This document shows positions 1 to 6,175 of a stretch of DNA of 13,726 nucleotides, piece by piece. Position numbers and translations under genes: made by a program. Under the pieces are notes generated by a model. The model was not told the origin of the DNA. It made no database searches and saw only the letters and a program-made list of their open reading frames with translations. The stretch lies in the NCBI GenBank assembly GCA_030039915.1, contig JASHUP010000229.1:1-13726 (forward strand). The letters run 5' to 3'. Numbering within the stretch: the first letter of the stretch is position 1; each line of letters begins with the position of its first letter. This DNA comes from Thermoplasmata archaeon (GTDB lineage: Archaea; Thermoplasmatota; Thermoplasmata; UBA184).

Positions 1-1
1 C

Positions 2-1234
2 CGGCTCGCGCGAGGGGCAGCGTGGACGCTCGACCGAGACCCCGAGCCGGGGAACGCATCCCGGGTGTTTGTCGAAATCCCCGGCTTTGAGGCGGCTGCC
101 CGGCCGGGAGACCCGATTCTCCTCGGTGACGGGGACGTCGAGCTCTCGGTCGAGGAGGCCGACTCGGCCTCGATACGCACCCGGGTCGTCAGCAGCGGGG
201 TGGTCCGTTCGAATGCCGGCGTATTCCTCCCCAGGGCCCGCTTGCGAAGCACGGTCTTCGGACCGAAGGACCGGGACGGGGCGGCCCTTGCGCTCGAAGA
301 AGGATTCGACTATCTCGCGCTTTCGTTCGTCCAAGACGAGAGAGACGTCCTCGCGGCGCGACGATGGCTCGACGCACGCCCGGGCGGGTCGTCGATTGGC
401 ATCATCGCGAAGATCGAGCGTGCGGAGGCCCTGCGCGGGATCGACGGGATCCTTCGCGCCGCGGACGGGATCATGGTCGCCCGAGGCGACCTCGGGATCG
501 AGGTACCGTTAGAGCGGCTCGCCCTCGAGCAGAAGATGTTGATCCGTCGCGCCAACGCCGCGAGCCGTTTCTCGATCGTCGCGACCCAGATGTTGCTCAG
601 CATGTTGAACTCGCCCCGGCCCACTCGTGCGGAGGCGACGGACGTCGCGAATGCCGTTCTCGACGGGGCCGACGCCGTCATGCTCAGTGAGGAAAGCGCC
701 GTGGGCCAGTACCCGATCGAGGCCGTTCGCTGGCTCGACCGGATCTCCGTGGCCACCGAAACTCGGTTCGACCCCCGCCCCGGACGGGATGCGGTCCGCC
801 CGTCGGAGGGAGCGGTGGCGGAACTCTCAGTCGCGAGGGCGGCGGTCGACCTTGCCGAGAACGTCGGCGCCCGCGCCATCGTGACCCCGACCCACTCCGG
901 GCGGACGGCCCGACTGATCGCCACCCTGCGTCCGATGTGCCCCGTTCTCGCGCTCTCCAGCTCCCTGGCGGTTCGCCGTCGCCTCGCCCTCGTTCGCGCG
1001 GTACGCTCGTTTCCGGCGCTCGAGCACAGCAACCTCCAATCGCTCCGGCGGCGGTCGCTCGAGCTCCTCCAAGAGGTCGAGTCGGGTGGAACCGGCCCGA
1101 TCGTGCTCACGGCGGGCTATCCGGTCGAAGGCCGACCGACGAACCTCGTGACGGTGGTCGAGCCGGATGCGCGGCGCTCAGGACGAGAGCGTCGGCGCCG
1201 CCGGCGGCACCCCTCCGGAACGGGGAACGCGTAG
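2..1234 (+). CDS. pyk: Pyruvate kinase, 5'-truncated by window edge
   Basis: Pyruvate kinase transfers phosphate from phosphoenolpyruvate to ADP, the last step of glycolysis, in the cytoplasm. The frame is open to the first base of the window, and the text before the GTG at 65 (WTLDRDPEPGNASRV) already matches the B (cap) domain. The gene therefore starts outside the window and about 70-80 residues are missing. Visible in order: the end of the cap domain; GVFLPR and the return to the barrel; the signature IIAKIERAEAL with the catalytic Lys codon near 410; the metal-site MVARGDLGIEVP; VATQMLLSM; PRPTRAEATDVANAVLDGAD; then the C-terminal domain ending in GRPTNLVTVVEP. SEESA replaces the more usual SGETA. 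The last residues form an arginine-rich tail that lies over the end of the convergent MFS gene (57-base overlap). Family assignment is very secure; whether the tail is real is less so. Confidence 0.96.
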   Translation, partial: RLARGAAWTLDRDPEPGNASRVFVEIPGFEAAARPGDPILLGDGDVELSVEEADSASIRTRVVSSGVVRSNAGVFLPRARLRSTVFGPKDRDGAALALEEGFDYLALSFVQDERDVLAARRWLDARPGGSSIGIIAKIERAEALRGIDGILRAADGIMVARGDLGIEVPLERLALEQKMLIRRANAASRFSIVATQMLLSMLNSPRPTRAEATDVANAVLDGADAVMLSEESAVGQYPIEAVRWLDRISVATETRFDPRPGRDAVRPSEGAVAELSVARAAVDLAENVGARAIVTPTHSGRTARLIATLRPMCPVLALSSSLAVRRRLALVRAVRSFPALEHSNLQSLRRRSLELLQEVESGGTGPIVLTAGYPVEGRPTNLVTVVEPDARRSGRERRRRRRHPSGTGNA

Positions 1235-2401
1235 GAAGAGCAGCAGCGGCAGGAATCCCGCGGTGAGTGCTGCGGCGAACACCCACGCCACCTCGTAGCC
1301 CACGGTCCCGGCCACCACCCCGAAAACGACCGCGAAGAGGCTTCCGAGGAACAGCTGGATCGCGTTGACGAAACCTAGGGCGAGCGCGAGGTGCTCCCCG
1401 GCTCCTTCCGCGAGGTACGTGGGAACGAGATAGAGGACCGCGAACATCACCCCGTCCGCGAAACCGAGGAAGACGAACAACGGCCAGATCAGGTCGAGGG
1501 GAAGGAAGGGAATCAGAACGATGCCGGCTGCCGCACTAAGAGACCAGAGCACGAGGATCCTCCGCATGTCGGCCCGCCGTTCTGCGAGCCAACCCCCGAT
1601 CGGACCTCCGAACACTTCGGTGATGATCATCACGGTCGGGATGCCCGCGGCGACCGCGATCGGCCACGTCGGGTGAACGGTGGTCGCGAATTGTACAAAG
1701 TATTGGGCTACCACGTAGAACGCCGCCCAAACCCCGCTGAGACCGAGAGCGAGGGCCCAGAGGTTTCGAGATCGCAGGATCGGTAGCCCTCTCTTCCAGG
1801 CGGCTCTCCAGCTCGGGGGCGCTCCGGCGACTTCTAGCGGCGGGAGAACGGCCGCCGCTCCCAGCGCGACCGCGAGGAGGGCGATCCCGCCCACCGCAAG
1901 AGCCCACGGCCATCCCCACGCCGCGCCGACGAGGGCGCCCACGAACAGCCCGGCCCCCGACCCGATGCTGAACCCCGAGTTGTAGATCCCGATGACGGGA
2001 CCCCGGCTTCCGGTCGGATAGTACGACGAGACGAGCCCGAGCGCGGGAGCGAAGAAGAACGCTGCCCCCGCGCCCGCGCCGAACCGGAGGACGGCGAGGA
2101 CGACCCAGTTGGGGGAGAGTGCGGAGGCAACGCAGAACGCGCCCATGAGGCCGAGCGCGAGAATGGAGGTCAGGCGGTACCCCCAGCGCATCGCGAACAA
2201 GCCGGCCGGAATCTGGAAGACCCCCGCGCCGACCAAGAACGCGGCCAGGACGATCCCGAGCTCGGCGGTGGTCGCGTCGAGATGGTTTCCGATGAGCGGC
2301 AGCACCGCGCCGACGTTGTACCAGCTGAAGGCGTAGACGATTCGTGCGAGCACCAGCATGCTCGCCGCCGCGCGGCGGGCGGTCGGGTCAACGTCGGTCA
2401 C
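1178..2401 (-). CDS. Major facilitator superfamily (MFS) transporter
   Basis: This is a secondary transporter of about 407 residues with roughly twelve hydrophobic segments, in the cytoplasmic membrane. The first membrane stretch starts at LVLARIVYAFSWYNVG, and a degenerate MFS loop 2-3 motif (GLFAMRWGYRLT) follows the second. The central loop, around APPSWRAAWKRG, separates the two six-helix halves. The substrate cannot be told from sequence. I chose the GTG at 2401-2399, which overlaps the TGA of the upstream hydrolase gene as GTGA and gives a normal MFS length. The frame stays open far upstream to 2986, but that part lies over the hydrolase gene and reads as arginine/proline-rich nonsense. 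It is the last gene of the minus-strand run, so it is probably translated by coupling to the hydrolase. Its 3' end overlaps pyruvate kinase. Confidence 0.9.
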   Translation of the reverse strand: MTDVDPTARRAAASMLVLARIVYAFSWYNVGAVLPLIGNHLDATTAELGIVLAAFLVGAGVFQIPAGLFAMRWGYRLTSILALGLMGAFCVASALSPNWVVLAVLRFGAGAGAAFFFAPALGLVSSYYPTGSRGPVIGIYNSGFSIGSGAGLFVGALVGAAWGWPWALAVGGIALLAVALGAAAVLPPLEVAGAPPSWRAAWKRGLPILRSRNLWALALGLSGVWAAFYVVAQYFVQFATTVHPTWPIAVAAGIPTVMIITEVFGGPIGGWLAERRADMRRILVLWSLSAAAGIVLIPFLPLDLIWPLFVFLGFADGVMFAVLYLVPTYLAEGAGEHLALALGFVNAIQLFLGSLFAVVFGVVAGTVGYEVAWVFAAALTAGFLPLLLFLRVPRSGGVPPAAPTLSS

Positions 2402-3336
2402 TTCGGGTCCGTCCCCAGAAGGCCGTGAGTCTCGAAGTAGCGAAGGAATCCCTGCGCCGCGAGCTCGTAGCCGGAAATGAGGGACTCCCGGTCGTTCGGT
2501 CCCGCGCGCGCAAGCGCGTCGGCATCGTGGATCTTGAGCCGGTCGGTGACAAAGCTCAATTCGGGCCGTTCCCGGGCAGCGGCCAACGCAACGTCCCGCC
2601 ACTCCTCGACCACCTTGCGGTAGCGTGCGAGATCGGCCGCACCGTCCGGGCTCGGACCGAAGTGGCTGAAGAGGACCTGTTGAGGCTCGGTCCGTGCCAT
2701 TTCCTCGAGGCTCGTGAACAGCTGGTCGAGGTCCAGGTCGGGCGGGGGGACCGCGGGGCGCAGGTGGGAGGACCCTTCGAGTCGGACACCGGCGCCGTCG
2801 CCCGTGAAGATTCCGCGCAGCGCCGAGTCGAAGAAGGCGAGGTGGTGTCGGGCATGTCCCGGGGTCGCGATCACCCGAAGATCGCCGCCGGCGAGGGGGA
2901 AGCGCTCCCCGCCGCGCAAGGATAAGATGCGGCGAGAAGGGACCGGGACGATCGTGCCCCACAGTTGGTCCGATGCGGCGCCCCACGCGCGTCGGGCGCT
3001 AGCGACGAGGCGCGTGGGATCGACGAGGTGCGGGAGCCCGAGCTCATGAGCGTAGAACGTCGCGTTCGGAAAAGAGTCGACGACCGCGCCCATCCCCCCC
3101 GCGTGGTCGAGGTGGATGTGGGTGACGAAGACGTGACGGACCTCTTCGTTGGACACTCCGGCTCGAGCGACGGCCGCGAGCAAGGAGGTCCGGCACGTCG
3201 AGGGCCCCGTCTCGACCAGAGCGAAGCCATCCTCTTCGGGGAGGAGGTAGGCCGCGACCAAACCCTCCGTATCGCGAAAATCGAGGTCGAGGAGCTGTCG
3301 ACCCTGACCGAGTTCGATCACCCGTGGCCCGGACAT
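2398..3336 (-). CDS. Metallo-beta-lactamase-fold hydrolase
   Basis: A 312-residue cytoplasmic metallohydrolase of the MBL superfamily. The metal-binding motif THIHLDHAGG is at residues 72-81, the third His region TPGHARHH at 158-165, the bridging Asp in TGDG at 178-181, and a late His in FSHFG at 223-227. The full set of ligands suggests an active dinuclear site. After the MBL core the protein has a C-terminal helical region (about 230-312), seen in glyoxalase-II-like and other MBL hydrolases. The substrate is unknown; a thioester or other hydrolase role is only a guess. I chose the ATG at 3336 over an in-frame start at 3372 because GAGGT lies seven bases upstream of 3336 and the longer form would overlap the protease gene. 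It sits ten bases after the protease stop and overlaps the MFS start by GTGA. Confidence 0.92.
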   Translation of the reverse strand: MSGPRVIELGQGRQLLDLDFRDTEGLVAAYLLPEEDGFALVETGPSTCRTSLLAAVARAGVSNEEVRHVFVTHIHLDHAGGMGAVVDSFPNATFYAHELGLPHLVDPTRLVASARRAWGAASDQLWGTIVPVPSRRILSLRGGERFPLAGGDLRVIATPGHARHHLAFFDSALRGIFTGDGAGVRLEGSSHLRPAVPPPDLDLDQLFTSLEEMARTEPQQVLFSHFGPSPDGAADLARYRKVVEEWRDVALAAARERPELSFVTDRLKIHDADALARAGPNDRESLISGYELAAQGFLRYFETHGLLGTDPK

Positions 3337-3343
3337 CGTCGCG

Positions 3344-3348
3344 ACCTC
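3344..3348 (-). promoter_or_regulatory. Ribosome-binding site GAGGT for the MBL hydrolase
   Basis: On the minus strand, GAGGT followed by a seven-base spacer precedes the ATG at 3336. The site overlaps the TGA stop of the upstream protease gene, which suggests translational coupling, and it decides the start against the in-frame alternative at 3372. Confidence 0.6.
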
Positions 3349-4060
3349 ACCACGCGAGGAACGGCGACCCATACGAGAAGTACGCGAGATAGTTCACCGC
3401 GAGGAAACCGACCGCACCGGCGAAGGCAACGGCCCATCGGCCCGAGCCCCATCGAAGGACTTTCGCCCCGTCGAGGGGACCGAGCGGAAGCAGATTGAAC
3501 GTCGCGAAGAGCGTGTTGATCCACGCGAGGAAGAGCAGGGCGCCGGACACCGTGAGTTCGCTGCGGAACGTCGCCAGGGACCCCGCGTAGAACCCCACAG
3601 CGAACAGAAGATTCGAGACGGGGCCCGCGAGGCTCGTCTCTCCCCAGCCGCGCACATCCCTCGGGTCCATCCCCTGGACGACCGTGGCGCCCGGCGCAGC
3701 GAAGAGGAATCCGGCGACCGAGGTAAGGATCGAGAGAAAAAGGCCCGTGGGCCACATTCGGAACTCCGCCCAGTAGCCCAATCGACGAGCGACCAATTTA
3801 TGGGCCATCTCGTGCGCGATGAAGCCCGTGAGGGCGGCGGCGACCGCGATGAGAACGTAGTAAACGGCCACCGGGGCGAGCAGTCCGGCGAGAGAACCCT
3901 GGTAGAGAAACCCCCGTCCGCTCAGGATGATGACGAGGTCCAAGGTCAGGACGAGGAACGCGATCGTGATGTGGACGAGCTCGGTTCGCGACGTCGGCTT
4001 GGATGCGAGCGGAGGAGCCGCGGGACTCCAAACGCTGTAGGTGTAGGGCCCCTGACTCAC
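3347..4060 (-). CDS. Site-2 protease family (M50) intramembrane metalloprotease
   Basis: A 237-residue polytopic membrane protein of peptidase family M50, which cuts substrates inside the membrane. The zinc motif HEMAH is at residues 83-87 inside a hydrophobic segment, GPVSN at 146-150 matches the family's conserved GP-x-x-N, and NLLPLGPLDGAKV at 189-201 supplies the third zinc ligand (Asp197). There is no PDZ or CBS domain, so this is a minimal core protease. The first 28 residues are a polar, Pro/Ser-rich cytoplasmic or flexible segment. The start is GTG at 4060-4058, overlapping the TGA of the upstream binding-protein gene as GTGA, so the two are probably translationally coupled. The substrate is unknown. 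Known M50 proteases activate membrane-tethered regulators or clear membrane proteins. Nothing adjacent looks like an anchored transcription factor, so the target is probably encoded elsewhere. Confidence 0.93.
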   Translation of the reverse strand: MSQGPYTYSVWSPAAPPLASKPTSRTELVHITIAFLVLTLDLVIILSGRGFLYQGSLAGLLAPVAVYYVLIAVAAALTGFIAHEMAHKLVARRLGYWAEFRMWPTGLFLSILTSVAGFLFAAPGATVVQGMDPRDVRGWGETSLAGPVSNLLFAVGFYAGSLATFRSELTVSGALLFLAWINTLFATFNLLPLGPLDGAKVLRWGSGRWAVAFAGAVGFLAVNYLAYFSYGSPFLAW

Positions 4061-4959
4061 GCACTCACCTTCGGTGCGGGGGGCTCGAACGTCGTCACCG
4101 GCATCGGTCCCTTGGGCGACCCTCCATCGAGCAGACGACGGATCAAGTCGAGGCCGTCGGCGATTCGGGGTCCGGGCCGGCTGAAGTACGCCTCATCGGC
4201 GACGAACGTCCCGAGGGGAGGAGCGATCGAGTGGATTTCGTCCGCGAGGCGTGGACTCTCCAGCTCTCGAAGGGATCGTTCGACCGAGAAACTGCACGGG
4301 CTGAGTACAACCAGATCGGGGGCGATCGCCCGGAGGTCCGACCAGCTCGTCCGAGTGCCGGGTTGGGCGGCGCGTGGCCCGACCGGGACTCCCCCCGCGG
4401 CGGCGATCAGGGAGGGAGTCCAGAGCCCGGAAAGGATTGGCGGGTCGAGCCACTCAACGACTGCCACCGACTGCCCCGTCGGGGGCCGCGCGGCGGTCCG
4501 GGCCCGAAGCGAATTCGCGAGTTCCCGACCGCGATCCGACTCTCCGAGAGATTGCCCAACGGTCTCGACTGAATCCCAGACCTCGGAAAGGCGCGTCGGA
4601 CGCAGCGACACGACCCGCGGGAAAACTCCGGCGAGGGCACATGCCTCGACCACTTCCTCCTCGGTCACCGAACAGACGCCGCACAGGTCCTGGGTCAGGA
4701 GGAGGTCTGGACGCAGCTCCTGCAGGAGCGCTTCGTCGAGCTCGTAGAGGCTCTCACCACGACTTCGCGATTCCCGGACCCGGGCATCGATCTCGTGCGA
4801 CGGTCGCTCACTGTCCAGGGTCCGGGGTCGCATGACGGCCGGGAGATGTCGGACCTCGGAAGGGTAGTCGCACTCCGAACTTCGGGCGACGAGCTCGCCC
4901 CCGTGGCCGAGGGCAAAGACGATCTCCGTCGCGCTCGGCAGGACCGAGATGACCCGCAT
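4057..4959 (-). CDS. Cobalamin/Fe-type substrate-binding fold protein (BtuF-like), no signal peptide
   Basis: A 300-residue protein of the BtuF/FepB-like helical-backbone binding fold (COG0614 type). It begins directly with VISVLPSATEIVFALG, the first strand of the fold, so there is no signal peptide or lipobox and it is expected in the cytoplasm. Other hallmarks: SECDYPSEV near 28-36; LTQDLCGVCSV at 88-98 with two close Cys; VVEWLDPPILSGLW at 167-180; PDLVVLSPCSF near 214-224; DEAYFSRPGPR at 255-265. This is the sub-family often labelled cobalamin-binding protein, found without ABC permease or ATPase genes, as here. Binding of cobalamin is inherited from the family name and not shown. The ATG at 4959 has GGAGG three bases upstream, a short spacer. 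The gene follows the TPR gene by 33 bases that include a perfect 8-bp hairpin, and its stop overlaps the protease GTG. Confidence 0.85.
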   Translation of the reverse strand: MRVISVLPSATEIVFALGHGGELVARSSECDYPSEVRHLPAVMRPRTLDSERPSHEIDARVRESRSRGESLYELDEALLQELRPDLLLTQDLCGVCSVTEEEVVEACALAGVFPRVVSLRPTRLSEVWDSVETVGQSLGESDRGRELANSLRARTAARPPTGQSVAVVEWLDPPILSGLWTPSLIAAAGGVPVGPRAAQPGTRTSWSDLRAIAPDLVVLSPCSFSVERSLRELESPRLADEIHSIAPPLGTFVADEAYFSRPGPRIADGLDLIRRLLDGGSPKGPMPVTTFEPPAPKVSA

Positions 4960-4962
4960 CGT

Positions 4963-4967
4963 CCTCC
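4963..4967 (-). promoter_or_regulatory. Ribosome-binding site GGAGG for the BtuF-like gene
   Basis: GGAGG on the minus strand lies three bases before the ATG at 4959. The core is strong but the spacing is short. It supports this ATG as the start and sits just after the 4972-4990 hairpin. Confidence 0.5.
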
Positions 4968-4971
4968 GCCA

Positions 4972-4990
4972 CGATTCCGAGGCGGAATCG
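4972..4990. repeat. Perfect 8-bp inverted repeat (hairpin) between TPR and BtuF-like genes
   Basis: CGATTCCG and CGGAATCG flank a three-base centre. In the minus-strand transcript the hairpin would lie two bases after the TPR stop and four bases before the GGAGG of the next gene. It could stabilise or process the mRNA or tune initiation. No T-run follows, so it is not a typical terminator. Confidence 0.5.
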
Positions 4991-4992
4991 AC

Positions 4993-6120
4993 TTACTTAC
5001 GTTTGCGGGGCCGACTCGACCCCCTCGGCAACGGGCGGGGTTTCGGTGTCGAACGACGGGTCGATTTCGTTATTCTGGTCGGCCGGGGCCGAGCCCGTGG
5101 GCGAGACGCTCGAACGGAGGGAGGCGATGACCCCGTCGCTGAGTCGGCGCTCTCCGACGGAGAGGGAGGCGGGGGCGGAGGCAGACCCAGGTGCTTGCAG
5201 AGCGAGGTCTCCTGCTCGAAGGAGAGGCCCAATCGTCGTGCTTCCAGACGCTCCTCGTCTCCCTTCGGCTTCTCTCCGGTCCGGGTAAGGGAAACCGCAT
5301 GCAGGAACCGCAGTTGCGGTTCCTCCGGCGTTTTCAGGAGCAGCGCCTCGATCTCGCTCCTCGCGCCGGACCAATCGCCGAGGTCGATGAGGGCCGCAAG
5401 GAGGTGGGCTCGCACCTCGTTCCGGCCCGCGTCCTCGGCGAGCAGCTTTCGGTAGACGGCGATCTCCTCCTTCGGTCGCCCCCGCGCGCCGAGGACCGCG
5501 CCCTCTCCGAGGCGGGCCTCGACGTCGTCCGGACGAACCGCGAGCACTTCGTCGAAAGCTCGCTCTGCGTCGTCGACGAGGCCGAGTCCGAGAAGCGCGC
5601 GACCGACTCCAACCTTCGCCGGCAAGAATCCCGGTTTGAGCTCGGAGGCCTGTCGAAAGAAGCGCAACGCGAGCGCCGGTACGCCCCAATCCAACCATGC
5701 CCGCGCACGGTGAACGATCCCGTCGAGCTGTTGGGCGCTCGGGAGAAGTCGTCGGGCCTCTTTCGGAGGGGAGCGGGGAGCTTCCCCGAGGTACGCCTCG
5801 AGTCCGAGCTGGCGGGCGAGCTCGGCGAACCGAGCTCCCTCCACGAGCGTCCCCCCCTTACTCACTACCTCCTGCGCGATCGCGAGCGGGAGGTGGCCCG
5901 GCGTCAGCACGACCAATCGGGCAGCCGGGCTCGCGTCCCCGCCGAGAAGTCGCTGAACGGTCTCGAGAGAGACGGTGTTCGGGTCTTCAAGGAACGAATA
6001 GAGGAATCCATCGCTCGTGCGGAGCGTCAGGCCTTCCGGCGTTGGTCTCGCGGCGTCCAGTCGCTGGCCCATCGCCTCGACGAGGGCTCCCGAAAGCGTC
6101 ACGAACGTGGCCGATGCCAT
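4993..6120 (-). CDS. TPR-repeat protein with uncharacterised N-terminal domain and doubtful C-terminal tail
   Basis: A 375-residue soluble protein with no signal peptide. Residues about 1-115 form a compact alpha/beta-looking region (LTLRTSDGFLYSF, ARLVVLTPG, GGTLVEGARFAEL) that I do not recognise with certainty; it recalls degenerate nuclease-like folds. Residues about 135-295 carry tetratricopeptide-type helix pairs, for example ALALRFFRQASELKPG, VDDAERAFDEVLAVRPDD and EEIAVYRKLLAEDAG, implying a protein-protein scaffold. After a proline run at 314-319 the tail turns Arg/Lys/Ser/Pro-rich and looks out of frame. The neighbouring frame reads as an acidic, ordinary tail ending in VESAPQT with TAA at 4999-4997, so a frameshift near 5164-5185 is likely. 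The ATG at 6120 has no Shine-Dalgarno but lies 27 bases from a TATA-like box, so it is probably leaderless. First gene of the five-gene minus-strand run; function unknown. Confidence 0.8.
   Translation of the reverse strand: MASATFVTLSGALVEAMGQRLDAARPTPEGLTLRTSDGFLYSFLEDPNTVSLETVQRLLGGDASPAARLVVLTPGHLPLAIAQEVVSKGGTLVEGARFAELARQLGLEAYLGEAPRSPPKEARRLLPSAQQLDGIVHRARAWLDWGVPALALRFFRQASELKPGFLPAKVGVGRALLGLGLVDDAERAFDEVLAVRPDDVEARLGEGAVLGARGRPKEEIAVYRKLLAEDAGRNEVRAHLLAALIDLGDWSGARSEIEALLLKTPEEPQLRFLHAVSLTRTGEKPKGDEERLEARRLGLSFEQETSLCKHLGLPPPPPPSPSESADSATGSSPPSVRASRPRARPRPTRITKSTRRSTPKPRPLPRGSSRPRKRK
5303..5324. repeat. Perfect 10-bp inverted repeat inside the TPR gene
   Basis: AGGAACCGCA and TGCGGTTCCT flank a two-base centre GT. 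It lies inside the coding sequence (encoding EEPQLRFL), so it may be an mRNA hairpin, a dyad binding site, or chance. Confidence 0.5.
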
Positions 6121-6143
6121 CGCGTCGGCGAACGCCCGGTCCG

Positions 6144-6150
6144 TTAAATA
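6144..6150. promoter_or_regulatory. Shared bidirectional TATA-like box (TTAAATA / TATTTAA)
   Basis: This is the only AT-rich element in the 55-base gap between the divergent TPR gene (ATG at 6120) and the prenyl synthase (GTG at 6176). Its centre is 27 bases from one start and 29 from the other, the usual archaeal TATA-to-TSS distance. Neither start has a Shine-Dalgarno, so both transcripts are likely leaderless and may use the same box in opposite orientations. Confidence 0.6.
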
Positions 6151-6175
6151 GGATGGACGTCCAGAAGCAGCTGCC

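Noticed and set aside
310..1110. Long antisense open frame opposite pyruvate kinase
   Set aside because: GC-rich DNA gives long shadow frames; its translation is Arg/Ser-rich without domains, while the plus strand is unmistakably pyruvate kinase.
2402..2986. Long upstream extension of the MFS frame (602 codons in total)
   Set aside because: It lies over the MBL hydrolase gene, reads as Arg/Pro-rich text, and the GTG at 2401 gives a normal MFS length with a GTGA overlap.
5186..5698. Upstream part of the alternative-frame ORF over the TPR gene as a separate gene
   Set aside because: The TPR repeats are clearly in the other frame here; only the portion below about 5185 looks genuinely coding, as a frameshifted tail rather than a new gene.
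6153..6155. ATG as the prenyl synthase start
   Set aside because: It is out of frame with the synthase; the GTG at 6176 is in frame and fits the promoter spacing.
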